A DNA stretch of 64,000 nt from [Anoxybacillus] calidus (GTDB lineage Bacteria > Bacillota > Bacilli > Bacillales > Anoxybacillaceae): the NCBI RefSeq assembly GCF_013760845.1, contig NZ_JACDUU010000001.1:714082-778081 (forward strand), read 5' to 3'. The notes beneath the pieces were generated by a model. The model saw only the letters and a program-made list of their open reading frames with translations. It was not told the origin of the DNA and ran no database searches. Below, one piece after another: positions 7,850 through 17,992 of this stretch (positions are counted from its first letter, which is position 1; each line of letters begins with the position of its first letter). The position numbers and the translations under genes are program-made.

Positions 7850-8872
7850 TTACAACATCCAGCGAAACCAACGTGCATGTCCGTCTGTTTCTGCAACGAT
7901 TTCATTGTATTCTTGACCGTTAAGGAAATAATCAAGGTGTAGCTTTGTATCCCACATATTATTGTACAAATGAAATACATCTCTCGTTTGACCGAGCTGC
8001 TTTACTTGCTCTAATAATCTCAATTTAGCCTCTTTCGGTATTTGGTTAGCGACATGGGTATGGAAGATACAGATGGCCGTATCTTCTTGAACGTTTTTTG
8101 CGATTTCAGGAAGTAGTGATACTCCGTCTCCTTCAATCAAGTTGACACGGTGCTTTTTTAAGCAGCTTGCGGCTTTCTCAAAAAGTTCTAATCGATCCTT
8201 ATGTTCTGGCCATATTAACGATTTGAGCCATATATAATTTTCAAGATTTGTTAAGTCATTGACATGGAGATCTATTCCAATTCTAGCTGCTACAGGGGGA
8301 CTTTCTTGGAGTAAAAATGGCGTATTTTCTCCTTTTATTTCAGATTGAATGTGGACATTTGACTCTGGATTCCCATACGATTCATTCGAACCGTAGGAGT
8401 AACGGTACTGATCCCATAATAGCTGTAATCCCGCGCTTGTTCCTATTTCTATTAAAGATAACGGCTTTTTCACTTGGTGATAAATATAACAAAAACTAGG
8501 GTATAGGTAGGCGCAGCGGCGAACCTCGTTTGTTTGCACGAGCTTACTTTTCAAAATGGTAATGATATCATTTTGGTTTTGTAAGCAAAAATCACGGAAA
8601 GAAGGGAAGGAATCTTTATCATTTTTTGGATGTTCAACAATACTATGATAGTATTCTCGCAATTCGTGGTCTTTTCCTTTTAATAACAAGTATTGAACCG
8701 CACCAAAAAATAAGTTCGGAACGGGCTGACCGGGACGAGCATTTGCTGCAATTTCAAGAAGCTCTTCATCCTCAGCCATCTTCAGTGCCAAATGTTCATA
8801 TAAATCACTAGAGCCTCTACATTCTCTTAAAGCAAAGCTTCTGAACAGGTTAGATATGATTTCTACTGTCAT
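7850..8872 (-). CDS. DUF2332 domain protein
   Basis: A 340-residue cytoplasmic protein of the DUF2332 family, function unknown. Family features include ANARPGQPVPNLFFGAV near residue 44 and a LIEIGTSAGLQLLWDQY segment near 140, which looks like the glycine loop of a methyltransferase-type Rossmann fold. AGGAGAGG is 8 bases before ATG 8872; GTG 8878 overlaps the Shine-Dalgarno and is unlikely. It is convergent with glnA. Confidence 0.8.
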   Translation of the reverse strand: MTVEIISNLFRSFALRECRGSSDLYEHLALKMAEDEELLEIAANARPGQPVPNLFFGAVQYLLLKGKDHELREYYHSIVEHPKNDKDSFPSFRDFCLQNQNDIITILKSKLVQTNEVRRCAYLYPSFCYIYHQVKKPLSLIEIGTSAGLQLLWDQYRYSYGSNESYGNPESNVHIQSEIKGENTPFLLQESPPVAARIGIDLHVNDLTNLENYIWLKSLIWPEHKDRLELFEKAASCLKKHRVNLIEGDGVSLLPEIAKNVQEDTAICIFHTHVANQIPKEAKLRLLEQVKQLGQTRDVFHLYNNMWDTKLHLDYFLNGQEYNEIVAETDGHARWFRWML

Positions 8873-9064
8873 TTTCACCTCTCCTAAATGCTTTTTACAG
8901 ACTATCGGCTACTTTTAGATTATGTGATAATAGATATAAAGGAGATTTCTTTATATAAATTTCGCAACAAATATTTAATTTTTAGAAAATTAATGCATAT
9001 ATACTTTGAATTGTGAAGCGAATACCAACGGTCCCGTTTTTTAATTTAAAATGCATTTATACAT

Positions 9065-9102
9065 AAAACGAGTCACCTATACAACGACTCGTTTTTTATT
9101 TT
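9065..9102. terminator. Bidirectional hairpin with T run
   Basis: AAAACGAGTC pairs with GACTCGTTTTTT. It lies between divergent genes, so it does not obviously end either. It may end an unrecognised short transcript. Confidence 0.5.
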
Positions 9103-9265
9103 TATATAGTTTTTAAGATCCCTTATTTTGATACGATACACATATAAGCAAGTTGGTACTTGGGATGAAAAACGCTTATTAAATGATTTAACAGTGCGGA
9201 TTGATGTATGATGGAACTAAATGGAGACAGATCATGATTGATATACAAATAGAAAGGATGGTTCT

Positions 9266-10069
9266 GTGAAAGGGAATGTTGTGAAAATCATCACCGCTCT
9301 CTCAATCTTTTCAAGTGGATTATGGATTGCGGGGCTTGGACTTACGATAAAAGATCAATTTTTTTATGAAAGTGAAGCACCGATAAAAGAAATTTCGTTA
9401 AAGGATGTTGTTGCCAAACAAGAGGACGGAATTCATATCATTGCGCTTGGAGACTCATTAACTCGAGGTACAGGAGATGAAAGTGGCAAAGGCTATGTCG
9501 GTTATGTAGTAGATGAACTGCAAACAAAAACAAAACAAAGCATTCATGTGAAAAACTTAGCCATTAAAGGACAACGTTCCGCTGGTTTAGCTTCTCAGCT
9601 TCAACAAGTAGAAGTACAACGACAAATTAAGCAAGCGGACATTATTCTGATGACGATTGGTGGAAATGACTTGTTTCAAAGTGGAGAAGCATTAAGTAAC
9701 TTCTCACTTGAACGAATCAATCAAGCAAAAGCGGATTATTTGCAAAACCTCCATACCATTTTCAAAACGATTCGCAGTTTAAATCCGAACGCGGTTGTGT
9801 TTTACATCAGCCTTTATAATCCGTTTAACGACCTTAAGGATGCCAAAACGACATCGGCTGTGGTGCGTGAATGGAATTTTGATTCAGCAGAAGTTGCCTC
9901 AAACTATCCAAGTATTATCGCTGTTCCAACCTTTGATTTGTTTGAACTGAATGTGAATGACTATTTGTATAGTGATAAATTCCATCCGAACAAAGAAGGC
10001 TACAAGCTTATCGGTGAACGTGTGGCATCACTAATTACGTTCACGGAGGAGGATGAGAAAAATGACTAA
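9266..10069 (+). CDS. SGNH/GDSL-family hydrolase, membrane anchored
   Basis: A 267-residue SGNH esterase/lipase. The N-terminal hydrophobic segment (residues 6-27) works as an anchor or signal peptide, so the enzyme acts outside. Block I is ALGDSLTRG (catalytic Ser 64), block III is GGND near 131, and block V DKFHPN near 240 supplies Asp and His. The start is GTG 9266 with AAAGGATGG upstream. It overlaps the next gene by 8 bases, so it is translationally coupled to the ABC exporter. The substrate is unknown; B. subtilis YpmR is a similar protein. Confidence 0.85.
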   Translation: MKGNVVKIITALSIFSSGLWIAGLGLTIKDQFFYESEAPIKEISLKDVVAKQEDGIHIIALGDSLTRGTGDESGKGYVGYVVDELQTKTKQSIHVKNLAIKGQRSAGLASQLQQVEVQRQIKQADIILMTIGGNDLFQSGEALSNFSLERINQAKADYLQNLHTIFKTIRSLNPNAVVFYISLYNPFNDLKDAKTTSAVVREWNFDSAEVASNYPSIIAVPTFDLFELNVNDYLYSDKFHPNKEGYKLIGERVASLITFTEEDEKND

Positions 10070-10979
10070 TGGAAATGTGACTCTTGTTGTTAAAGACTTA
10101 AGAAAAAAGATAGGAAAAAAAGAAATCATTAAAGGTCTTTCCTTTGAATTGAAAAAAGGCGAAGTATTCGGCTTTTTAGGCCCGAATGGAGCGGGGAAAA
10201 CGACAACTATTCGCATGCTTGTTGGGCTAATCAAACCAACTTCTGGACAAATCTCGCTTTGTGGCTATGATTTGCACCGAGAATTTTCTAAAGCGATTCG
10301 GCAAATTGGTTGTATCGTGGAAAATCCTGAATTATACCCATATTTGACTGGTTGGGAAAATCTCGAACATTTTGCGCGAATGGTACCTGATATTCCTGAA
10401 AATCGTATATCAGAGGTCGTAGAATTAGTCGGACTTCAAAACCGAATCCATGATCGCGTCAGCACTTATTCATTAGGGATGCGGCAACGTCTTGGCATTG
10501 CGCAGGCGCTATTGGGTAAACCGAAAATCCTTATTTTAGATGAACCAACTAACGGATTAGACCCTGTCGGTATTCGTGAAATGCGGGAATTTATTCGCTT
10601 TTTAGCGGAAAAAGAGGGATTGACCGTACTCGTTTCCTCTCATTTATTAAGCGAAATTCAACTTATGTGTGACCGTGTCGCGATTATGTCAAAAGGGAAA
10701 ATTATTCGAATTGATACGGTGGAACATCTCCTTGCAGAACAGGAACGCGTTATATGGAAAGTGGAACCGATCGAAAAAGCAAAATCTCTTTTAGAGGAAG
10801 AAACGGTGATTATAGGAGAAGAAGACGGCACGTTGGTTACTTATTATGAAGCGGACAAACTCTCATCATGGAATGAAAGGTTAGTGAAAGCAGGAGTCAA
10901 AGTGAGTGAAATCCGCACAAAACTTCCAACGCTTGAAGATTTATTTATCGAGCTAACGGGGGGCGAGACGATTGATTAA
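10062..10979 (+). CDS. ABC transporter ATP-binding protein (BcrA/ABC-2 type)
   Basis: ATPase of an ABC-2 exporter, cytoplasmic. Walker A GPNGAGKTT (about 42-50), signature YSLGMRQRLG, Walker B ILILDEPTNGLDP and the H-loop in SSHLLSE are all intact. The C-terminal extension of about 80 residues is usual for BcrA/NatA-like subunits. ATG 10062 has GGAGGAGG 9 bases upstream, inside the end of the SGNH gene; ATG 10053 is in frame but overlaps the Shine-Dalgarno. Its partner permease follows with overlap. Confidence 0.92.
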   Translation: MTNGNVTLVVKDLRKKIGKKEIIKGLSFELKKGEVFGFLGPNGAGKTTTIRMLVGLIKPTSGQISLCGYDLHREFSKAIRQIGCIVENPELYPYLTGWENLEHFARMVPDIPENRISEVVELVGLQNRIHDRVSTYSLGMRQRLGIAQALLGKPKILILDEPTNGLDPVGIREMREFIRFLAEKEGLTVLVSSHLLSEIQLMCDRVAIMSKGKIIRIDTVEHLLAEQERVIWKVEPIEKAKSLLEEETVIIGEEDGTLVTYYEADKLSSWNERLVKAGVKVSEIRTKLPTLEDLFIELTGGETID

Positions 10980-11952
10980 TTTAGTTTATAATGAAATGAT
11001 TAAAATTGTTCGTAAAAGACGCCTGTTGATCATTGCAGCGATTATCGTGGTTCTCGTTGCTCTTTTTACATACGCTCAAATGAAACGTGTTCAATCATTG
11101 CAAGAACAATTAGGCACAACGGATTGGCGTTCGCAGCTCCAGCAGCAAATCATTGATACGCAAAATCGTTTGAATTCGAGCGGATTATCGGAAGAATGGC
11201 GAAAGTTTTTACAGATTCGCCTGCAACAACAACAATACTATCTCGATCATGACATTAATCCATCTGCACCAGGGGCACCCACGTTTATGCGAATGTTTGC
11301 TGAAAATTCGATTGACCTTTTCATCCCGCTCATGGTGATGGTCATTGCCGCAGATTTAGTTTCTTCGGAGGCAAGTGGCGGGACCATTAAATTATTATTA
11401 ACTAGACCTGTAAAGAGATGGAAAATATTGTTGAGTAAATATATCGCAATGATTTTATCGGTTTCATTTATACTTCTGTCGCTAGGGGTGATCTCTTATT
11501 TTATTTCCGGGGTCGTATTTGGATTCGCTGGTTGGACAATGCCTTTATTAACTGGATTCTCTGTACAAGGAGAAGAATTAGATACAACGAACGTTCACAT
11601 ACTTTCACAATGGAAATACTTATTAATGGAATTTGGTCTTGTTTGGTTCGTATCTATCATTGTCGGAACATTGACGTTTATGCTTTCGGTTCTAATGAAG
11701 AGCACAGCCGCTGTTATGGGGATTATGCTAGCAGCACTCATTTCAGGAACGATTTTGTCCAATATGGTATCATCTTGGGAATCAGCCAAATACCTTTTTA
11801 TGGTTAACTTACGACTTACCGATTACGTGAGTGGTATGGCGCCACCGATTGATGGAATGACACTTGGATTTTCTATGACCGTTCTTGCTGTTTGGGGATT
11901 GGTTGCTCTTATGATTTCATTTCTCGTCTTTACGAAACGCGATGTGTACTAA
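10972..11952 (+). CDS. ABC-2 type permease
   Basis: A 326-residue membrane subunit with about six segments: one near residues 17-36, then an extracytoplasmic region of about 75 residues rich in Q, then five. The motif SSEASGGTIKLLLTRPVKRWKILLSKY is the typical ABC-2 elbow. It starts at TTG 10972, overlapping the ATPase stop by 8 bases. With the two genes before it, it forms a coupled three-gene unit that exports or inserts an unknown lipid-like or peptide substrate. Confidence 0.88.
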   Translation: MINLVYNEMIKIVRKRRLLIIAAIIVVLVALFTYAQMKRVQSLQEQLGTTDWRSQLQQQIIDTQNRLNSSGLSEEWRKFLQIRLQQQQYYLDHDINPSAPGAPTFMRMFAENSIDLFIPLMVMVIAADLVSSEASGGTIKLLLTRPVKRWKILLSKYIAMILSVSFILLSLGVISYFISGVVFGFAGWTMPLLTGFSVQGEELDTTNVHILSQWKYLLMEFGLVWFVSIIVGTLTFMLSVLMKSTAAVMGIMLAALISGTILSNMVSSWESAKYLFMVNLRLTDYVSGMAPPIDGMTLGFSMTVLAVWGLVALMISFLVFTKRDVY

Positions 11953-11953
11953 T

Positions 11954-11987
11954 GAGAGGAAGAAACGAATTCTTCCTCTATTTTTTT
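11954..11987 (+). terminator. Intrinsic terminator of the ABC-2 unit
   Basis: GAGGAAGAA pairs with TTCTTCCTC, then ATTTTTTT. It ends the SGNH/ABC operon. Confidence 0.9.
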
Positions 11988-12489
11988 GGGAAAAACTTGT
12001 GAAACTGAAAGTGATAACCGCTAACTAGAAATTCTTTATCATTTAACATTTTTTTCGAGAAGTCTCTCCCTCTAAACGAGGAGGTTCATCTAAAAATAAA
12101 TAGTTATTGGAATATGAATTCTAACATATTCTATTCATGTTATAATACCACAAAAATTACAAAAAACCCGATTGGAAGTCAGTATGTATAAACTTTAGAG
12201 TTCAAGTTTTACTAATATTCATATGTTAAACATCCCTTTTACCTAGAGCAAAGAATTCTTGTAATCCCCTAAATGTCTAAGGTTTTGTTTTTTCGATTCA
12301 GAACAGTTAGTTAAACAAGGAAATTGAATGGATTTGTAGAATGTTTTAACCATAATAAACCACTCTTATCATAAAGGTGCTGAGTTTTACAGGGGGGTTA
12401 TTATACTCTCCGGCAACATTCTTCATAAAACTTTCATCTGATAGAATATTTGTTAAGTTATGTCCAAAATAATATATAGGAGGAAAAAT
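11988..12489. other. Long intergenic region, no gene seen
   Basis: About 500 AT-rich bases. I find no frame with a ribosome binding site, no strong hairpin and no repeat copy shared with the rest of the window. A GGGGGG tract at 12392-12397 is the only outlier. Confidence 0.4.
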
Positions 12490-13443
12490 ATGAAAAATCC
12501 AACTGATTTAGGACATGGGGTTTCATTGATTGATGTTTATGATTTAGGAGTAGCGCAAAGAACAGGTACATACGTGCTTCATGAAGAAGAGTTAACGATT
12601 ATTGAAACGAGCGCAAGTCCGTCCATTCCGTATTTACTAAAAGGGTTAGAAATGTTAGGGATTGAGGCAAAAAACATTAAAAACATTATTGTCACCCACA
12701 TTCATCTTGACCATGCGGGCGGGGTCGGTCTTTTACTTGAGAAGTGTCCGAATGCCAATGTCTTCGTGCATCCAAAAGGGAAACGGCATTTAGCTGATCC
12801 TTCAAGATTAATCCAAGGTGCGAAAGCTGTTTACCGTGAGAAATTTGATGAATTATTCAATCCGATCTTGCCTGTTCCAGAAGAACGTTTATTTGCCATG
12901 GAAGATGGCGATACATTACAGATTGGCGAAAATCGCACGTTGACATTCCTTCATACTCCTGGACACGCCAACCATCATTTCTCTATTTATGATTCGCGTA
13001 GTAATGGCGTTTTCACGGGAGATACCGTTGGAGTATTTTATCCGCAATTGCTTGAGTACGGATTAGAATTTTATTTACCTTCGACTTCCCCGAATCAATT
13101 TAATCCAACAGCGATGTTAGATTCCGCTGAGCGCCTTGAGAATTTCAATCTTGAGCGAGTGTATTTCGGCCATTTCGGCATGTCAGAAAATCCAAGCGCT
13201 GTCTTTGAACAATTAAGGTACTGGCTGCCAAAGTTTGTGGAAGTTGGTGAAAGAATAACGAAAGAAAATCTTAACGCCTCTTTTGAAGAGAAAACAGATG
13301 CTATATCCAGAGGTCTTTTTGAAATGGTTCGCGCCTTTTTAGACGAACAACATATACCTCGCGAAGCGGATGTTTATGAAATTATTCGCTTAGATTTAAA
13401 CGTTTGTGCGATGGGAATTGTCGATTATTTACAAAAAAGATAA
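12490..13443 (+). CDS. MBL-fold metallo-hydrolase
   Basis: A 317-residue metallo-beta-lactamase-fold hydrolase with two metal ions. HIHLDH (about residues 70-75), GHANHH near 158, the bridging Asp in FTGDTVG and a late His in YFGHFG make a complete metal site. AGGAGG is 7 bases before ATG 12490; the open frame extends 10 codons further upstream without support. The substrate is unknown. The C-terminal helical part (about 235-317) is family-specific. Single gene with its own terminator. Confidence 0.88.
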   Translation: MKNPTDLGHGVSLIDVYDLGVAQRTGTYVLHEEELTIIETSASPSIPYLLKGLEMLGIEAKNIKNIIVTHIHLDHAGGVGLLLEKCPNANVFVHPKGKRHLADPSRLIQGAKAVYREKFDELFNPILPVPEERLFAMEDGDTLQIGENRTLTFLHTPGHANHHFSIYDSRSNGVFTGDTVGVFYPQLLEYGLEFYLPSTSPNQFNPTAMLDSAERLENFNLERVYFGHFGMSENPSAVFEQLRYWLPKFVEVGERITKENLNASFEEKTDAISRGLFEMVRAFLDEQHIPREADVYEIIRLDLNVCAMGIVDYLQKR

Positions 13444-13461
13444 TATAGCAAACAAGCCATA

Positions 13462-13508
13462 CAGAAGCGGGAACGTGTATTTTTAAAGATTTCCCGCTTC
13501 TTGATTTT
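13462..13508 (+). terminator. Intrinsic terminator
   Basis: AGAAGCGGGAA pairs with TTCCCGCTTCT, followed by TGATTTTTA. Confidence 0.75.
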
Positions 13509-13591
13509 TAGAATCAGAAGCAAAAATTTGTAAAAAGCAACCAGAAAAAGTTAGAATAAAATGAACAGTAACTTTTGTTTGGAGGTTTTGC

Positions 13592-15322
13592 ATGTTCGGT
13601 GTGCTATCGTATTTAAAACCATATGCGAAATGGATGATACTAGCATGGGGGCTTATGCTCGTTGAATTAGCGGTTGAGCTATGGCATCCATGGCTGATGG
13701 CAAAAATCATTGATGATGGAATACTGAAAAACGATTTTTCTGTCGTCTGGAAGTGGGGGGGCATCATGTTGGGCACTTCCTTTATTGCTTTTGTGGCTGG
13801 AATTGCCAATTCTTTTACGGCTGCTCACGTCGGTCAAAATTTCGGATTTGCTTTGAGAAATCGTTTATTCGAAAAAGTTCAATCGTTTTCTTTTTCTAAT
13901 TTAAATCAATTCCCGACTTCTTCTTTAATTACACGAATGACAAACGATGTCACACAAATACAAAACACTGTATTTATGAGTTTGCGTATTATGCTGCGGG
14001 CCCCGCTGTTAGTGTTGTTCGGTACAGTGATGGCGCTCTTTGTTCACTTCAAGCTCGCGCTTATTTTAGTTTTCACGATTCCTATTTTATTATTGTTTCT
14101 TATATGGATGATGAATAAAGGAATGTCATTATTTAAAATGGTGCAGCAAAAACTCGACCAAGTCAATGAAGTAATGCGGGAGAATTTAGCGGGAATGAAA
14201 CTTATTAAAGCAATGATGAGAGGGGAACATGAACAGCGACGTTTTATAAAAGCGAATGAAGATTTAATGAAGCGTACCATTCAATCAGTACAAATCATGG
14301 AACTTTCAATGCCTGTTTTGTTATTTGTTATGAACATAGGGATTATCATCATTCTTTGGTTTGGTAATATGAACATCCAAATAGGTAGCGCAAAAGCAGG
14401 AGAGGTGGTAGCGATTGTCAACTATGCTACACGTATTACCTCAGCTTTATCGATTTTTACGTTTATTCTCATTGTTTTTTCCCGGGCAAAAGCATCGGCA
14501 CAGCGTATTTCAGAAGTACTGACGGTAAACATCGATTTGTCAGATCGTGAAGAAATCCATCATGAAACAACGATTAAAGAAGGCAAAGTCGTATTTGAAG
14601 ATGTTTACTTCCAATATCCCAATACTCATGCCCCGGTTTTAAAAAATATTTCGTTTATTGCCCACCCGGGCGAGACAATTGCCATTTTAGGAGCAACTGG
14701 GTCTGGAAAGTCTTCTTTGCTGCAATTAATTCCGCAGCTGTATGATGTGAATAAAGGCCGGGTTTTGATTGATGACATCGATGTTCGCGACATGAATCAA
14801 GAAATGTTGCGAAAAGAAATTGGTTTTGCTCCGCAAGAAGTTTTATTGTTTTCCGGAACGGTGAAAGAAAATATCGCATTTGGAAAAGAAGATGCTTCGA
14901 TGGAAGAAATTATGGAAGCAGCGAAACATGCGCAAATTCATGAAACGATTATGAAATTACCAAACGCATATGATACGATGGTTGGACAAAAAGGTGTCAA
15001 TCTTTCCGGCGGCCAAAAGCAGCGGCTTTCCATTGCAAGAGCGCTTATACGGAAACCAAAAATTTTACTGCTAGATGACAGTACAAGTGCACTCGATTTA
15101 AAAACAGAAGCGGGATTATTCAAAGCTTTGAAATCATATACATGTACAACGTTCATTGTAACTCAAAAGGTAAGCACGGCAATGGAAGCGGATACGATTT
15201 TACTTCTCGATGAAGGAACTTTATTAGCAAAAGGGAATCACGAATGTTTATTGGAAAGATGTGCTCTTTATCAAAAAATTGTGCAATCACAGCTTGGCAA
15301 CGAGGAGAAATACATATGTTGA
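13592..15322 (+). CDS. Heterodimeric ABC exporter subunit 1 (degenerate ATP site)
   Basis: Half-transporter with a six-helix membrane domain (residues 1-310) and an ATPase domain. Walker A GATGSGKSS is near 367 and signature LSGGQKQR near 470. The catalytic Glu after Walker B is Asp (LLLDDSTSALD, about 493) and the H-loop His is Gln (VTQKVST, about 523). This is the pattern of the non-hydrolysing subunit in heterodimeric exporters such as BmrC or TM287. GGAGG precedes ATG 13592. It overlaps the partner by 7 bases. The lengths of the pair (576/595) resemble B. subtilis YfiB/YfiC. The substrate is probably a drug or lipid, but that is unproven. Confidence 0.93.
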   Translation: MFGVLSYLKPYAKWMILAWGLMLVELAVELWHPWLMAKIIDDGILKNDFSVVWKWGGIMLGTSFIAFVAGIANSFTAAHVGQNFGFALRNRLFEKVQSFSFSNLNQFPTSSLITRMTNDVTQIQNTVFMSLRIMLRAPLLVLFGTVMALFVHFKLALILVFTIPILLLFLIWMMNKGMSLFKMVQQKLDQVNEVMRENLAGMKLIKAMMRGEHEQRRFIKANEDLMKRTIQSVQIMELSMPVLLFVMNIGIIIILWFGNMNIQIGSAKAGEVVAIVNYATRITSALSIFTFILIVFSRAKASAQRISEVLTVNIDLSDREEIHHETTIKEGKVVFEDVYFQYPNTHAPVLKNISFIAHPGETIAILGATGSGKSSLLQLIPQLYDVNKGRVLIDDIDVRDMNQEMLRKEIGFAPQEVLLFSGTVKENIAFGKEDASMEEIMEAAKHAQIHETIMKLPNAYDTMVGQKGVNLSGGQKQRLSIARALIRKPKILLLDDSTSALDLKTEAGLFKALKSYTCTTFIVTQKVSTAMEADTILLLDEGTLLAKGNHECLLERCALYQKIVQSQLGNEEKYIC

Positions 15323-17103
15323 AGCCGCAGTATCGTTTGAAAGAAACATCAGAACAAAAAGCAAACAATGGGTTTAGGACATTAAAGAGAGTATCAACGC
15401 TTCTTTCAAAGCAAAAAGGAATGTTAGCCCTTGTACTTCTAATGGTTGTTTTCAGCTCTTTTTTAAGTCTGTTTGGCCCGTACTTCATCGGAAAAATCAT
15501 TGATGAACACATCGTCACAAAAAAGCAAGACGGGCTTATTCAGTCGATAATGATATTAGGTGGAGTATATCTTTTTCTCTCTCTGTCTCTTTTTCTGCAA
15601 AACTATTGGATGGCTGCGATTGCTCAAAAGACGGTTTACTCATTGCGAAAACAGCTTTTTGAAAAGTTTCATAAACTCCCAATCCGCTTTTTCGAAGAGC
15701 GGCAACATGGGGAGCTAATGAGTCGAATCACGAACGATATTGAAAATGTGAGTCAAACATTAAATAGTTCGATGATTCAATTTTTCTCAAGCACTCTTAC
15801 GCTTGTTGGTGCGGTTTTTGTCATGCTTTCGCTTAGTCCGCTTCTGACGGTTTTGACGTTAACGATCGTTCCAATGATGTACTTTGGTATGAAGTGGATT
15901 ACGAACCGTACAAGTATGTTATTTAAAGAACAGCAACGCAATTTAGGAGAGCTCAACGGATTCATTGAAGAATCCATTTCCGGTCAAAAAATCATCAAAA
16001 TGTTTTCAAGAGAAAAAAAGGTGATTTCTGAATTTCAACGAAAAAATGAAACACTTAAACAATCCGGTTTTTGGGCGCAGACGTATTCTGGTTTTATTCC
16101 AAAGCTGATGAATGTATTAAACAATGTCAGCTTCGCAATCATTGCCGGGATAGGGGGAGTATTTACGTTAAAAGGACTCATTTCGATTGGGGTCATCGTT
16201 ATTTTTGCGGAATATTCACGACAGTTTACTCGGCCTCTTAACGACCTTGCCAACCAATTTAATATGCTGCTGTCGGCGATTGCTGGGGCGGAACGAGTTT
16301 TTGAAATCATTGATATGGAAGAGGAAGAAGACAACAAAGAGGCCGTTCATTTACCAAACATCAAAGGAGAAGTAGAATTTCACCACGTCTCGTTTTCATA
16401 TGAAAAAAGACAGGAGACGATTCGAGATATTCATTTTCGTGTTTCTCCTGGTGAAACGGTAGCATTAGTCGGTCCGACAGGAGCAGGAAAAACAACCATT
16501 ATTAACCTTCTTTCCCGTTTTTATGACCCGGATAGCGGACAGGTGTTCATTGATGACTACGATATAAAACGTATTAAAAGAGCAAGCCTTAGACAGCATA
16601 TGGCATTCGTTTTACAAGATACATTCCTTTTTCAAGGAACGATTCGAGAAAATATTCGTTACGGCAGACTAGATGCCAGTGACAAAGACGTGGAAGAAGC
16701 TGCAAAATTAGCGAATGCCCATTCGTTTATTATGAAGCTTCCCAACGGGTACGATACCATTTTAAACCAAGAAGGAAGTGGAATCAGCCAAGGACAAAAA
16801 CAGCTTTTGGCGATTGCAAGAGCGATTTTAGCCAACCCGTCCATCTTAATCTTAGACGAAGCGACAAGCAGTATTGATACAGTAACGGAGCTAAAAATAC
16901 AAGAAGCGTTACAGCGGCTCATGAAAGGAAGAACAAGTTTTGTCATCGCACATCGCTTAAATACGATTCGAAACGCTGACCAAATCCTTGTGCTTAATGA
17001 AGGACGCATTATTGAAAAAGGTACTCATCATTCATTGTTAAAAGCAAAAGGGTTTTATTATGAACTATATCATGCTGGTACGGGGCAATATAACATGTCA
17101 TAG
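15316..17103 (+). CDS. Heterodimeric ABC exporter subunit 2 (catalytic)
   Basis: 595-residue partner of the preceding gene. ATG 15316 overlaps its stop, with CGAGGAG upstream; the longer frame from 15244 is unlikely. The membrane domain is followed by Walker A GPTGAGKTT (about 385), Walker B LILDEATSSID with the catalytic Glu (about 513) and the H-loop His in AHRLNT (about 544). Its signature is altered (ISQGQKQ, not SGGQ). Thus the consensus site uses this Walker pair with the partner's LSGGQ, and the other site is degenerate on both sides. Confidence 0.95.
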   Translation: MLKPQYRLKETSEQKANNGFRTLKRVSTLLSKQKGMLALVLLMVVFSSFLSLFGPYFIGKIIDEHIVTKKQDGLIQSIMILGGVYLFLSLSLFLQNYWMAAIAQKTVYSLRKQLFEKFHKLPIRFFEERQHGELMSRITNDIENVSQTLNSSMIQFFSSTLTLVGAVFVMLSLSPLLTVLTLTIVPMMYFGMKWITNRTSMLFKEQQRNLGELNGFIEESISGQKIIKMFSREKKVISEFQRKNETLKQSGFWAQTYSGFIPKLMNVLNNVSFAIIAGIGGVFTLKGLISIGVIVIFAEYSRQFTRPLNDLANQFNMLLSAIAGAERVFEIIDMEEEEDNKEAVHLPNIKGEVEFHHVSFSYEKRQETIRDIHFRVSPGETVALVGPTGAGKTTIINLLSRFYDPDSGQVFIDDYDIKRIKRASLRQHMAFVLQDTFLFQGTIRENIRYGRLDASDKDVEEAAKLANAHSFIMKLPNGYDTILNQEGSGISQGQKQLLAIARAILANPSILILDEATSSIDTVTELKIQEALQRLMKGRTSFVIAHRLNTIRNADQILVLNEGRIIEKGTHHSLLKAKGFYYELYHAGTGQYNMS

Positions 17104-17188
17104 GGACAATAGATGTTTTTCTGAAAAAATTTGAACAGGGAGTTCGCTATTGCTATCCATTTTCAAACGTGATGAGATTATATTGAAC

Positions 17189-17222
17189 TACTTCCACTTT
17201 TACTTCGTTTAGAAGTGGGAGT
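17189..17222 (+). other. Hairpin resembling an IS200/IS605 right end
   Basis: ACTTCCACTT pairs with AAGTGGGAGT (one T-G pair) around a 13-14 base loop, followed by CTTCTCGCTT. Such hairpins are common at right ends of tnpB-type elements, and a tnpB stub lies at 39147. No transposase remains here, so this may simply be a weak terminator for the ABC pair. Confidence 0.3.
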
Positions 17223-17371
17223 CTTCTCGCTTATTTATAAAACGTTGGCATGCGATGATGTGATGATCATCGTTTTATTTGGCAATGAAGGAGCCCATTC
17301 CTAATTACAATCAAAATGATGCGGAAGCATATATTAAGTAGGAAGATGAAGCAAGAAATGAGGAGAAAATG

Positions 17372-17992
17372 ATGGAATATAAGACAATTATTCGCAAATT
17401 AAGCAATCGAATACCGATTTTGTTAGGACATGAACAGTTCAGCCAATTCGCGGTACTTTTACCGTTAATCGAAAAAGACGATGAGCTTCACGTCTTATTT
17501 GAAGTTAGAGCGCTCCATTTAAAAAGACAGCCTGGAGAAATTTGCTTTCCCGGTGGAAAAATCGATCCAAATGACAAAAACGCACAAGAAGCAGCCATTC
17601 GGGAGACAGTCGAAGAATTAGGGATTGAAAAAGCGAACATTACTAACATTTTTCCTTTAGATTACATTGTGTCTCCTTTTGGCACGATTATTTATCCGTT
17701 TGTTGCTACGATTAGTCATCCTCATAAGATGAAACCAAATAAAGAGGAAGTCGCTGAAATATTTACTGTTCCGCTATCCTTCTTTCAACAAACGGCGCCG
17801 GAAGTTTATCATGTCCACTTCAAAGTAGAACCTGAATCGAATTTTCCGTTTGATAAGATTCCGAACGGAGAAAATTATAATTGGCGTCCTCGAAAAATGG
17901 ATGAGCACTTTTATTATTATGAAAATAAAGTCATTTGGGGGTTAACGGCAAGGATTATTTACCATTTTATTGAATTGATTAACAAAGATTGA
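17372..17992 (+). CDS. CoA pyrophosphatase-type Nudix hydrolase
   Basis: A 206-residue Nudix protein of the CoA-diphosphatase group (NudL/Pcd1), which would split CoA or oxidised CoA into 3',5'-ADP and phosphopantetheine. LKRQPGEICFPGGKID corresponds to the UPF0035 motif that distinguishes this group, and AAIRETVEELGI is the metal-binding half of the Nudix box. AGGAG is 6 bases before ATG 17372 (ATG 17369 is adjacent). Single gene. Confidence 0.85.
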   Translation: MEYKTIIRKLSNRIPILLGHEQFSQFAVLLPLIEKDDELHVLFEVRALHLKRQPGEICFPGGKIDPNDKNAQEAAIRETVEELGIEKANITNIFPLDYIVSPFGTIIYPFVATISHPHKMKPNKEEVAEIFTVPLSFFQQTAPEVYHVHFKVEPESNFPFDKIPNGENYNWRPRKMDEHFYYYENKVIWGLTARIIYHFIELINKD

